Shown piece after piece: positions 47,114 to 56,646 of a stretch of DNA of 64,000 nucleotides. The position numbers and the translations under genes were made by a program. The notes beneath the pieces were generated by a model. That model searched no databases, was not told the DNA's origin, and worked only from the letters and a program-made list of their open reading frames with translations. Positions within the stretch are counted from its first letter, which is position 1; every line of letters starts with the position of its first letter. The stretch covers positions 51,719-115,718 of the forward strand of contig JAFLZH010000003.1 in NCBI GenBank assembly GCA_029785615.1. Direction: 5' to 3'. This DNA is from Nitrososphaerota archaeon (lineage in GTDB: Archaea > Thermoproteota > Nitrososphaeria > Nitrososphaerales > Gagatemarchaeaceae).

Positions 47114-48192
47114 GCGGGGAGTCCCAGGGTGTATGGGTCTACCTGCAGCACAGCCGAGGGGACCTGACCAGCGACTCGCTGGAGCTGCTGGCAGCAGCCA
47201 GGGGGGTCGCGTCGAAGCTCGGACAGCAGGTGGTCGGGGTGCTGGTGGGGAACGGGATGGGGCCCATGGCGGAGAAGGCGATCGCCTATGGGGCCGACTC
47301 TGTCCTCACCGTCGACGACCCGCTCCTCGAGAACTACTTCAACCTCGCCTACGCCGACGCCATCTACTCGCTGGTCTCGGAGAGGAAGCCCTACATCCTG
47401 CTCTTCGCCGCCAACGAGATAGGCAAGGACATAGCGGCCAGGGTCGCGTTCCGCGTCCCCACCGGCCTGGCCACCGACAACGTGCAGCTTGCGGTGGAGG
47501 ATTACAGCAACCCGGTCCTGGGACAGTTCAAGAACCTGCTCATCCAGATCAGGCCCGACTTCGGGACCAGGCTGGCCAGGATCTACACCCCGAGGCACAG
47601 GCCCCAGATGGCCACCGTCAGGCCCGGGAGCTTCTCCTCCCTGGACCCCGACCCGGGGAGGAAGGGGACCATCGAGAAGGTCGCCTTCACGCCGAAGGAG
47701 TACCCTGCCAGGGTCGCAGAGGTCAGAGACCTCCCGCCCCCCGTCCCGGACCTCGCGGGGGCCGACGTAGTGATCAGCCTCGGCATGGGGGTCCTGAAGG
47801 ACGGCTCCGGGAACGCGAGGGACCCGGCGGAGGCATACAGGTACGCCGAGCAGCTCAAGGAGACCCTGGAGAAGAAGTACCACCTGAGGGCCGAGATAGG
47901 CGCCACCCGTGCCCTTGTCTACGCCGAGGCGAAGAGCCTCGAGGGGCTGCTCAGCAAGGCGAACCAGGTCGGCCAGACGGGGACGACGGTGAAGCCGAAG
48001 GTGTACGTCGCGGTGGGCATCAGCGGGGCGCTGCAGCACAGGGTCGGGATGCAGAACTCTGCCAAGATCGTGGCGATCAACACCGACCCCGGGGCGCCCA
48101 TCTTCAAGATAGCCCATTACCCTATAGTGGGGGACCTGTACGAGGAGCTCCCCCGGCTCATCTCGGCCATAGGAGGCGCCGGCGCTGCCTGA
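47110..48192 (+). CDS. Electron transfer flavoprotein alpha subunit (FixB-like)
   Basis: ATGA overlap with ETF-beta; C-terminal KPKVYVAVGISGALQHRVGMQNSAKIVAINTDPGAPIFKIAHYPIVGDLYE. Confidence 0.94.
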   Translation: MSGESQGVWVYLQHSRGDLTSDSLELLAAARGVASKLGQQVVGVLVGNGMGPMAEKAIAYGADSVLTVDDPLLENYFNLAYADAIYSLVSERKPYILLFAANEIGKDIAARVAFRVPTGLATDNVQLAVEDYSNPVLGQFKNLLIQIRPDFGTRLARIYTPRHRPQMATVRPGSFSSLDPDPGRKGTIEKVAFTPKEYPARVAEVRDLPPPVPDLAGADVVISLGMGVLKDGSGNARDPAEAYRYAEQLKETLEKKYHLRAEIGATRALVYAEAKSLEGLLSKANQVGQTGTTVKPKVYVAVGISGALQHRVGMQNSAKIVAINTDPGAPIFKIAHYPIVGDLYEELPRLISAIGGAGAA

Positions 48193-49855
48193 TTTCGACG
48201 TCGTAGTGGTCGGAGCGGGCCCGGCCGGGTCTGCGGCCGCTCTCTCCCTCGCCAGGAAGGGGGTCGACGTCCTGATGCTGGAGAAGGCGAGGGTCCCTGG
48301 AGAGCGGAACATGACCGGAGGCGTGATCTACGGCGACGCCCCGGGCGGGTGGGGGCTGGTCCACCTCGTCCCCGACTTCGAGTCCGCCGCGCCCCTGGAG
48401 AGGAAGATCACCTCCCACGAGGTGATGGTCCTAGACTCGCCGGACATGGCCCGGGGGACCTCCAGGTACTACAGGCTCTCGAAGGACTCGCTCCCGGCGC
48501 GGGTGGGGCTCTTTTCCATGGGGTTCGAGACAGGGCACGACTACTCGGTCCTCCGCCGGAAGTTCGACCGATGGTTCGCCGCCCTGGCCGTCCGGGCCGG
48601 GGCCATGCTCTCTACGGAGACGACGGCCGAGGGGCTGATCATCGAGGGGGGGACGGTGGTGGGGGTCAGGACCCCCAAGGAGGAGCTCAGGGCGAAGCTT
48701 GTCATCGACGCCTCAGGGGTCACGTCCACCCTGGTGTCCGAAGCCGGGCTGAGGGGGAGGCTGACCCCCGAGGAGCTCTACCACGGGATAAAGCGCGTCT
48801 ACAAGCTCGACCCTGCGGCCATCGAGCAGCGGTTCGGCGTCAAGCCAGGGGAGGGGAGGGCGATATTCTATCTCGGCCAGTTCATGAACGACATCAGCGG
48901 GGGGGCTTTCGTCTACACGAACCGGGACACCCTGTCAGTCGGGCTGGTGGTGTCGCTGGGCTCGCTGATCAGGAGGACGACGGAGCACTTCGACCAGGTG
49001 GGGAAGCTCCTGGACGTCCAGGACGCCTTCGAGGCCCACCCAATGGTGGCCGAGCTCCTGGACGGGGCCCAGGCGACGGAGTATGCGGCCCACAACATAC
49101 CTAAGGGGCACAAGGCGATGCTGAAGCGCCCCTACGCCGACGGCTACCTGGTCGCCGGGGACGCCCTCGGGTCGTTCGTCAAGATAGGCCCCATGATAGA
49201 CGGGATGCGGCGGGCCATAAGCTCCGGGATGATGGCAGCGTCGGCGTACCTGCAGGCGAGCGCCTCGGGCTCGTTCAGGGGCAAAGGCCTCGCCAGGTAC
49301 AAGGACCTCCTGAGGCCCATCTACGAGGACGTGGGCAGGTCCGGGAGGGACAGCTTCGTCACCGAGAGCTCGTTCACCTACCACGCCCTCCCCAGGCTCC
49401 TGTTCTCAACAGGGGTCATGACCAAGGTGCACAGGTTCGAGCCCAAGGCCGGGGCCGCACCCCGCGACGCCATCGCCAGGGTCCAGGAGGGGACGGGGCT
49501 GCTGGACTACGACGAGGACGAGGGCTACTCGCACATCAAGGTGGACACGGCCCTGGCTTCGAAGTCGCTCACCAAGCCCTGGGTCCCCGGGTGCCCTACC
49601 AACTGCTACAGCATATTCACCCCCAAAGGTGTCTTCGCGTCCTTCAAGGACCTCTACGAGCACAACCTCGCCCAGAACGGCGGGAGCAGGTCTGGGGCCA
49701 TGTCCCAGACGATGGAGGACATCGGCGGCGCCGAGCTGAGGTTCGACCACGTCCCTTGCGTCGCCTGCGGGACGTGCGGCGCCATAGGCCCGCCCGAGAT
49801 GGTGAAGTTCGGCCACGAGAGGGGGGGCCACGGCGTGAGATACAGGTACGGCTGA
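48185..49855 (+). CDS. FixC-like ETF:quinone oxidoreductase with C-terminal FixX-like ferredoxin domain
   Basis: PDFDVVVVGAGPAGSAAALSLARKGVDVLMLEKA; C-terminal CPTNCY...CVACGTCGAIGPPEM. Only CTG (48185) gives a complete Rossmann beta1; track starts at GTG 48206. Confidence 0.88.
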   Translation: MPDFDVVVVGAGPAGSAAALSLARKGVDVLMLEKARVPGERNMTGGVIYGDAPGGWGLVHLVPDFESAAPLERKITSHEVMVLDSPDMARGTSRYYRLSKDSLPARVGLFSMGFETGHDYSVLRRKFDRWFAALAVRAGAMLSTETTAEGLIIEGGTVVGVRTPKEELRAKLVIDASGVTSTLVSEAGLRGRLTPEELYHGIKRVYKLDPAAIEQRFGVKPGEGRAIFYLGQFMNDISGGAFVYTNRDTLSVGLVVSLGSLIRRTTEHFDQVGKLLDVQDAFEAHPMVAELLDGAQATEYAAHNIPKGHKAMLKRPYADGYLVAGDALGSFVKIGPMIDGMRRAISSGMMAASAYLQASASGSFRGKGLARYKDLLRPIYEDVGRSGRDSFVTESSFTYHALPRLLFSTGVMTKVHRFEPKAGAAPRDAIARVQEGTGLLDYDEDEGYSHIKVDTALASKSLTKPWVPGCPTNCYSIFTPKGVFASFKDLYEHNLAQNGGSRSGAMSQTMEDIGGAELRFDHVPCVACGTCGAIGPPEMVKFGHERGGHGVRYRYG

Positions 49856-49893
49856 GCCCGAGCTTCATATACGCGCCCCCGGGCCGAACAGCC

Positions 49894-50841
49894 ATGGACG
49901 TCCCCCGGGTCACCATCGCCCAGATTGAAGACGCCGCAGCCAGGATACGAGGCTCTGTCTACAGGACCCCCCTGGTCCCCTCGTCACGCTTCGACCGCGG
50001 CTCCGTCCTCCTCAAGCTCGAGGCCCTCCAGCCCACAGGGAGCTTCAAGGTCAGGGGCGCCTGGAACAGGATGAGCCGGTCCGACGAGGGCGAGAGGGAG
50101 AGGGGTTTCGTGGCTGTCTCCGCTGGTAACCACGGCCAGGCGGTCGCCTGGAGCGCGAAGAGGCTGGGGGCGCCATGCACCGTCTACGTCCCCACCGACG
50201 CCGTCCAGCGGAAGGTCGACTCCATGGAGTCCATGGGGGCGAAGATAGTCCGCCGCCCCCACCGCGAGATCATGGAGGCCATGACAGACGACCGCATGGC
50301 CAAGCTCGGGATGACGTTCGTCCACCCCTTCGGTGACCCTTACGTCGTCGCCGGCCAGGGGACGATCGGGCTGGAGATACTCGAGGACCTCCCAGAGGCG
50401 AAGAGCATAGTCGTCCCCGTAGGGGGCGGCGGGCTGGTCTCTGGGGTGGCCCAGGCGGTCAGGGCAAGGGCCTCCGGGGTGAAGGTGTACGGCGTCCAGG
50501 CCGAGGGGGCGGCGCCGGTGCCAAAGTCGCTGGTGACGGGGAAGGCGGAGGACGTCGGCGAGCCGCACACCATAGCCGACGGCATAGGCGCGACCAAGGT
50601 TTACGACTACATGCTCCCTCTGTTGAGGGAGCACCTCGAAGCGGCGCTCACGGTGAGCGACGACGAGATCCGGGGGGCGATGAAGAGGATACTCATGGAG
50701 TCCCACGTCACGCCCGAACCGGCCGGGGCTGCTTCGTTGGCCTGCGCGCTGAAGTACGCCGAGAAGATACCGAAGCCGGCGGTCTGCATCGTCAGCGGGG
50801 GGAACGCCGACCCGGCCCTCCTGGCTTCGCTCCTATCGTAG
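49894..50841 (+). CDS. PLP-dependent threonine/serine dehydratase-like (threonine ammonia-lyase)
   Basis: LKLEALQPTGSFKVRGAWNRM, SAGNHGQAVAWSAKRLGAPCTVYVP, VPVGGGGLVSGVAQAV. Confidence 0.93.
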   Translation: MDVPRVTIAQIEDAAARIRGSVYRTPLVPSSRFDRGSVLLKLEALQPTGSFKVRGAWNRMSRSDEGERERGFVAVSAGNHGQAVAWSAKRLGAPCTVYVPTDAVQRKVDSMESMGAKIVRRPHREIMEAMTDDRMAKLGMTFVHPFGDPYVVAGQGTIGLEILEDLPEAKSIVVPVGGGGLVSGVAQAVRARASGVKVYGVQAEGAAPVPKSLVTGKAEDVGEPHTIADGIGATKVYDYMLPLLREHLEAALTVSDDEIRGAMKRILMESHVTPEPAGAASLACALKYAEKIPKPAVCIVSGGNADPALLASLLS

Positions 50842-50850
50842 GGGTCTGCG

Positions 50851-51894
50851 TTGAAAGCCCTCTTCGTGGGTGCCGAGCAGGCATCAAGCATGCTCGGGAT
50901 CAATGAGTGCATCGATGCCATGGACGGGTGCTTCAGGGCGATGGCCCGCGGGGAGGCGGGCTTCCCTCCGAGGTTCGCGATGCCCCTCCCTTCGAAGAAG
51001 GGGGCCCTGGGCCTGATGCCCGGGTACCTGGCGAAAGAGGGGGTCTTCGGGCTGAAGGCGACCTCGGTCTTCCCCGGGAACGCGGGGACGAAGTACGAGT
51101 CCCACCAGGGGGCGGTGTTGATCTTCGAGGCTGAGCACGGCAGCCTCTTGGCGGCGGTGGACGCAGCAACCGTCACCCGGCTCAGGACGGGCGCTGCCAG
51201 CGCCGTCGCCACCATGGCCCTCGCCCGGAAGGGGTCCAGCGTGCTCTCGATCCTCGGCTCCGGGACCCAGGCCATGAGCCACCTCGACGCCATGGCGGAG
51301 GCGATGCCCGGGCTCTCGAAGGTGCGCGTGTGGTCCAGGAGCCGCTCCAACGCGGAGGCCTTCGCGGAGGGGGCCAGCCGCAGGGGGGTGGACGCGGAGG
51401 CGTGCGAAGGGGCGGAGGGGGCGGTCCGCGGGGCTGACGTCGTCTGCACGGTCACCGCGTCAACGTCCCCCGTCCTTCTCGGGCGCTGGCTCGGGCCGGG
51501 GGCGCATGTCAACGCCGTGGGGGCTTCGAGGCCGCCGGCGAGGGAGCTGGACAGCGACGCGGTGAAGATGGCCAGGCTCTTCGTCGACAGCAGGGAGTCG
51601 GCCCGGCTGGAGGCGGACGACTACCTGGTCCCCCTGAGGGAAGGGGCGATAGGCGAAGGGCACATACTGGGGGAGATAGGGGAGGTCCTCGAAGGGAAGG
51701 TCCGGGGGCGGGCCGGTGACGTGGACGTGACCGTCTTCAAGTCGCTGGGGCTCGCGGTCGAGGACCTGTCCGCCGCTCTGCTTGTCTACCGGCGTGCCCT
51801 CGAGTTGGGGGCCGGGACCACCGTGGAGTTCGGCGCCGAGAGAGGGACGGGGGACAACGGGCCCTCGGCCCCTCCCCCTGCGAAGGACAGATAA
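50851..51894 (+). CDS. Ornithine cyclodeaminase/mu-crystallin family
   Basis: GLKATSVFPGN...LLAAVDAATVTRLRTGAASAVATMALARKGSSVLSILGSGTQAMSHLDA. Confidence 0.93.
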   Translation: MKALFVGAEQASSMLGINECIDAMDGCFRAMARGEAGFPPRFAMPLPSKKGALGLMPGYLAKEGVFGLKATSVFPGNAGTKYESHQGAVLIFEAEHGSLLAAVDAATVTRLRTGAASAVATMALARKGSSVLSILGSGTQAMSHLDAMAEAMPGLSKVRVWSRSRSNAEAFAEGASRRGVDAEACEGAEGAVRGADVVCTVTASTSPVLLGRWLGPGAHVNAVGASRPPARELDSDAVKMARLFVDSRESARLEADDYLVPLREGAIGEGHILGEIGEVLEGKVRGRAGDVDVTVFKSLGLAVEDLSAALLVYRRALELGAGTTVEFGAERGTGDNGPSAPPPAKDR

Positions 51895-51921
51895 TCATCC
51901 GATTCAGGGGGGTGGCGCAGA

Positions 51922-53118
51922 ATGTCATCAGCATACCTCGAGAGGCTAGACAGGACCGTAAGGCAGCACCAGGACTGGCGGACGAAAGAGTGCTTGAACC
52001 TGATCCCGTCGGAGAACCGCGGGAGCGCGCGGATGAAGTCCATGTTCTTGTCGGACTTGGGGAACAGGTACACCGCCCCCGACAAGTTCTACCGTGGGAC
52101 CAAGTTCGCCGACGAGCTCCTGTCGCTCACCGAGGAGCTGGCGAGGAAGGTCTTCAACGCCCGCTACGCCGACGTCCGCCCCCTGTCCGGACACACCGCC
52201 GACATGGCCGTCCTCCTATCCCTGACCGAGGCCGGGGACAAGATACTCTCGGTCGACCCGGCCAACGGCGGGTACCCGGGCATCACACACCTTGGCCTCG
52301 GGAGCATCCTGAAGCTACAGAACGAATACTTCTCCTTCGACGACGGGGCTGTGAACATAGACGCCGGAGGGTCCGAGCCGCTGATGACCGGGCCCAAGGT
52401 GGCGTTCTTCGGCTCCAGCTACATCCCGTTCCCCCACCCTACTCGGCAGCTCTCCTCGCTGGCGGACGGGGTCTGCGTCTACGACGCCTCTCACGTCCTC
52501 GGCCTGGTGGCCGGGGGGGAGTTCCAGGACCCGCTCAGGGAGGGGTGCTCGCTCATGATCGGCTCGACCCACAAGAGCTTCCCCGGGCCCCAGGGTGGGA
52601 TCATCCTTTCCAACGACGAGGAGGTCTTCGCCAGGGTGTCAGGCAAGATATTCCCGGGGATAGTGGACAACGTACACCTCGACAGGGTCGCCGCCCTCGC
52701 CGTGGCCCTGGTCGAGATGATGCAGTACGGCAAGCCCTACGCCCAGGCCATGGTGAAGAACTCTCAGGCGCTGGCCAAGGCCCTGGCGGAGGAGGGGGTC
52801 AAGGTCCGGGGGGCGTCCAAGGGATACTCAAAGTCCCACCAGGTCCTCCTCGACTACGACCAGGCCAGGCTGAAGCCCCTCTCCGTGCGCCTCGAGCAGG
52901 CCAACATCATCCTCGACGAGGCCGGGAGGATAGGGACCACGGAGGTCACCAGGATGGGCTACGGGCCGGGGGAGATGGAGACGGTGGCAGAGCTGATGGC
53001 AATGATCATACTCGGGAAGAAGGCCCCTGACTTCGTGCAGAAGAAGGTGAAGACCCTGGTCAAGCAGTTCCAGCAGCCGAGGTTCGTCCTCTCGTCCCCG
53101 CCCAGGCTGACGGAGTGA
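51922..53118 (+). CDS. glyA: Serine hydroxymethyltransferase (archaeal-type)
   Basis: LNLIPSENRGSARMKSMFLSDLGNRYTAPDKFYRGTKF...SHVLGLVAGGEFQDPLREGCSLMIGSTHKSFPGPQGGII. Confidence 0.92.
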   Translation: MSSAYLERLDRTVRQHQDWRTKECLNLIPSENRGSARMKSMFLSDLGNRYTAPDKFYRGTKFADELLSLTEELARKVFNARYADVRPLSGHTADMAVLLSLTEAGDKILSVDPANGGYPGITHLGLGSILKLQNEYFSFDDGAVNIDAGGSEPLMTGPKVAFFGSSYIPFPHPTRQLSSLADGVCVYDASHVLGLVAGGEFQDPLREGCSLMIGSTHKSFPGPQGGIILSNDEEVFARVSGKIFPGIVDNVHLDRVAALAVALVEMMQYGKPYAQAMVKNSQALAKALAEEGVKVRGASKGYSKSHQVLLDYDQARLKPLSVRLEQANIILDEAGRIGTTEVTRMGYGPGEMETVAELMAMIILGKKAPDFVQKKVKTLVKQFQQPRFVLSSPPRLTE

Positions 53119-54140
53119 CCCGGCCCAGTCCGACTTGACCCCGGCCCGGGACTCTGCCCCTGCCGGTAGAGGTGGGCGAGGGGCATCCTGTGGACGGGTC
53201 CCCCGAGAGGGCGATGCCCCGTTCCTTCTTCGCCTTTTCGCGCTCCTTCTCGTTGACGAGGCTCCTGACCGCGCCGTCGTAGGGCAAGTCCGCCTCGATG
53301 TAATCGGTTGCCTCCGAAGCTCGCCAGCAGCTTCAGTCTTGGGAAGGCCACCCTGAATGGCGGCTCCGTCGGCTTCCCCCCCACGGGCCTCCTCCTGACC
53401 ACGGCCGCGTAGTCTTCCAGGCTCGGGATGAGAGAGTCCACAGCCTCGGTCTTCTGGGGATAGAGGAGCTTGGCCAGCTTCCTGGAGTCGTCCGGGCTGC
53501 TCCTGAAGGCGAGGACCGAGCCCACGTCGGACTGGATGGAACCCATCAGGTCGTCGGGGATCTCGGAGAGGGTCTGGGCGACCATCCAGAGGTGGAGCCC
53601 GTACTTGCGCGACTGGGAGAGGATGGTCCTGAGGATCCTCAGCTGGGCTATGTCGCGGAACTCGTCGGCGGCGAGTATCACAGGCGTCCTGGCGACCGGC
53701 TCCTCCCCCGCCCTCTCCGGCCTCTTGACGCGCTTCAGGCTGACGAAGCACATCTTCATCACCACGGCAGAGGCGAAGATCCGCCTGAACTCGCTAGGGA
53801 GGCTGGAGGGGATCCTGAAGATGGTGAGCATCCCCGGCTCCATCCTCTTCTCGAGGTCGATGGTGGACTCCCTGCTGCAGAAGGTCCTGAAGGTGATAGA
53901 CGACGGGGGGAGGACGAAGTTGGATATCCTGTTGGTGACCGGCATGAAGGCGTCCTTGGGGAGCTTGGAGATCGCCTCGATGGTCTCGTGGATGAGGCAG
54001 ATAGTGCGGAGATACGGTTCCGCCGAGTATTGCCAGAAGAGGGCGCTGCGGTACATGGGGGAGGCGGAGAGGCTCCTCGGCTCCGTCAGGCGGTCGGAGG
54101 CGCGGAGCAGGCTCTTCGAGCTCTGCGATTATCTCTCGAA
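53060..54140 (-). pseudogene. C-terminal remnant of a HerA/VirB4/TraG-like P-loop ATPase (conjugation/DNA-pumping type), 5'-truncated and frameshifted
   Basis: PVILAADEFRDIAQLRILRTILSQSRKYGLHLWMVAQTLSEIPDDLMGSIQSDVGSVLAFRSSPDDSRKLAKLL; no Walker A; frame change about 53305-53315 to TDYIEADLPYDGAVRSLVNEKEREKAKKERG. Confidence 0.72.
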
Positions 54141-54286
54141 CCGGGACTACTGACCCGATCCGTCCGGAGGGCCTGCCACGGTCCCCCCTCGCCGCGCGGC
54201 GGCGCGCGAACCGGCTTGCCTGCCTGCGGACGCGGCCCGTCCTCGCGCTTTAAACGGATATATCGCGGCCAGCCGATGGCACGGCC

Positions 54287-54532
54287 ATGAACGAATCGAG
54301 GGAAGCTGAAGACATAGAGAAGGGACTCTTCGAAGGACTCATCGAGGCGTTGAGCGACAAGCACTCCCAGCTGGACATCAACTTTCAGCACGCGAAAATG
54401 AACCTGCTGGGCTCGCAGCTCGGCTGCGAGCTGAACGGCGTCCTGAGCGTCAGCGTCCACATGAGAGAGCTGACAGAGGACGAGAAGAGGGCCTCGGCCG
54501 AGAAGAACGTCGCGCTGATGTCACAGAAGTAA
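54287..54532 (+). CDS. Small conserved-looking soluble protein, unknown
   Basis: 81-aa acidic ORF with TATA-like gctttaaac upstream. Confidence 0.5.
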   Translation: MNESREAEDIEKGLFEGLIEALSDKHSQLDINFQHAKMNLLGSQLGCELNGVLSVSVHMRELTEDEKRASAEKNVALMSQK

Positions 54533-54591
54533 GGGCCAAGGCGGCCCTGTCCCTCCTTCTTGCTCTTGGTCGCTGCCGGTCAGGTCTTCCT

Positions 54592-54948
54592 TTACCGTAG
54601 GGTTTCCAGCAGTCTCCCCAGTTTCAGGGGATTCGCCGTCATGTGGCCTGTGAGCCTCGACGCCCTGTTCCCCATGCTCAGCAGTCTCTGGTCCTTGTCG
54701 TAGAGCGTGAGCGTCCAGCCCATCTCAGAGAGCCTCCTCGCCATCCCCTCCGACTCCACGAGCAGCGTCCCCACGCCGCCCCGCCCCCTTCCGAGGCCGA
54801 GCATCTTCCCCAGCCTGATGCCGCTCTGCTTTATCCCGTCGGCCTCTATGCTGAGCACCCTGGATTCGGAATCTAGCCGCACCATTGGGGCCCCGTTCAC
54901 CGACACGCTCAGGCCCCCTGACTTGAAGCGGGGGAGAAGGCCAAGCAC
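54592..54948 (-). CDS. Uncharacterised 118-aa protein
   Basis: Coding-like composition: MLGLLPRFKSGGLSVSVNGAPMVRLDSESRVLSIEADG. Confidence 0.5.
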   Translation of the reverse strand: MLGLLPRFKSGGLSVSVNGAPMVRLDSESRVLSIEADGIKQSGIRLGKMLGLGRGRGGVGTLLVESEGMARRLSEMGWTLTLYDKDQRLLSMGNRASRLTGHMTANPLKLGRLLETLR

Positions 54949-55179
54949 TGCCGCGAACTGCAGACGGGCAGGAGGCGGCTTCCTGCCGTCTCGTCCCTTC
55001 CGGACTTTCGACGTAGATCTCAGCCCCTGTTCGTACGTCGTCCCCGCTCGATGAAATAAAGCGTTCTGTCGGAGCTGCCTGGCTGTCCGTGTGAGGGAGT
55101 TTGCCTTTCGTTCTCGTTCGCTCGCCGGCCACGCGAAGAAAGACTAAATCGGCGGCGCGGTGGAACGGCTACGTCGTCG

Positions 55180-56637
55180 TTGCAGCCCACCTACCTGTCT
55201 TACGATAGGGGGACCCTCCTCGTCAGGGGCGAGGCCAAGGTCCCCTACTCCACCTGGGACGACAGGGTGAGGGCGTTCAGGGCCCAGGCCCTCTACTACA
55301 GGGAGATAGTCGACTTCCTGAGGAAGAGCGAGCTGGGGGAGGTCAAGGACGGGGTGGAGGACCTCCCACCCTGCCCCGAGCTGAGGTTCAAGGGGAAGCT
55401 CAGGGCGTACCAGAGGAAGGCGCTCGACTCCTGGGACAGGGCGGGGAGGCGGGGGGTCATAGTGCTCCCCACGGGCGCGGGCAAGACGGTGATAGGCATG
55501 AAGGCGATGGAGCTGGTGAACAGGCCCGCGGTGGTGATCGTCCCGACCCTGGACCTCCTAGAGCAGTGGAGGAGGAGGGTCGCGGAAGACCTTGGCATCG
55601 AGGTCGGCGTCTACGGCGGGGGAGAGAACTCTCTGAAGGCAGTGACCATCGCGACGTACGACTCCGCCTTCCTGAGGGCGTCGGAGCTGGGCAACAGGTT
55701 CTCCCTGTTAATCGCTGACGAGACGCACCACCTCCCCGCGGAGAGCTTCAGGCAGATAGCGGAGATGTTCACGGCCCCATACAGGCTGGGGCTCACAGCC
55801 ACATACGAGAGGGACGACATGCTCCACCTGGAGCTGCCGAGGCTCATCGGTGGCGTGGTCTACAGGCTCGACCCCGAGGACCTTGCGGGCAGGTACCTCT
55901 CGGACTACACCGTGGAGAGAGTGAACGTGGAGCTGACCGAGGGTGAAAAAGCAGAGTACCGCCAGAACTACAGGCAGTTCACGGACTACCTGGAGAAGAA
56001 CCGCATCTGGATGAGGACACCCATGGACTTCCAGAGGTTCATAATGAGGACGTCCAGGGACCCGGAGGCGAGGAGGGCACTCCTCGCCAGGAACAGGGCG
56101 GTCAAGGTGGCCTTCGACTCGGAGGCGAAGCTTGACAGGCTGGAGGGAATACTCCGGGAGAACCCGGACGAGAGGGTCCTGGTCTTCACCCAGCACAACG
56201 ACCTGGTCTACAGGATATCGAAGCGCTTCCTCCTCCCTTTCATCACCCACACCACGGCGAAGGGGGAGAGGTTCGAGGTCCTGAAGGGGTTCAGGGAGGG
56301 GAGGTTCAGGGCCGTAGCCACCTCGAAGGTCCTCGACGAGGGGATAGACGTCCCCGAGGCCTCCATAGGGGTGATAGTGAGCGGGACTGGCTCGTCAAGG
56401 GAGTTCGTCCAGCGGCTCGGGAGACTTCTCAGGAAGAGCGAGGGGAAGGGGAAGGCGAGGCTGATCGAGCTGGTCTCGAGGGAGACTGCTGAGACGAGGA
56501 CGAGCTCGAGGAGGAAACGAACCAGGGGAAGGAGGGGTACGCGGAAGGGAGAACCAAAAGCCGAAGAAGAGGAGGAAAGCGCCCCCGAGCCTGTCGTGAC
56601 GAAGGGGGCCGACGAGGGAGAACTCTACGAGGAGTAG
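55180..56637 (+). CDS. xpb: XPB/Rad25-type superfamily 2 helicase
   Basis: LRAYQRKALDSW, LPTGAGKTVIGMKAM, ADETHHLPA, GLTATYERDD, ATSKVLDEGIDVPEA, QRLGRLLRKSEGK. Confidence 0.95.
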   Translation: MQPTYLSYDRGTLLVRGEAKVPYSTWDDRVRAFRAQALYYREIVDFLRKSELGEVKDGVEDLPPCPELRFKGKLRAYQRKALDSWDRAGRRGVIVLPTGAGKTVIGMKAMELVNRPAVVIVPTLDLLEQWRRRVAEDLGIEVGVYGGGENSLKAVTIATYDSAFLRASELGNRFSLLIADETHHLPAESFRQIAEMFTAPYRLGLTATYERDDMLHLELPRLIGGVVYRLDPEDLAGRYLSDYTVERVNVELTEGEKAEYRQNYRQFTDYLEKNRIWMRTPMDFQRFIMRTSRDPEARRALLARNRAVKVAFDSEAKLDRLEGILRENPDERVLVFTQHNDLVYRISKRFLLPFITHTTAKGERFEVLKGFREGRFRAVATSKVLDEGIDVPEASIGVIVSGTGSSREFVQRLGRLLRKSEGKGKARLIELVSRETAETRTSSRRKRTRGRRGTRKGEPKAEEEEESAPEPVVTKGADEGELYEE

Positions 56638-56646
56638 CGGATTGGG

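Noticed and set aside
45910-48192. 760-aa ORF as an ETF alpha/beta fusion
   Set aside because: First half is the wrong frame of ETF-beta; ETF-alpha starts at ATG 47110 overlapping the ETF-beta stop
54086-54460. Antisense 124-aa ORF over the 54287 small gene
   Set aside because: Composition and overlap with the more plausible + strand gene argue against coding
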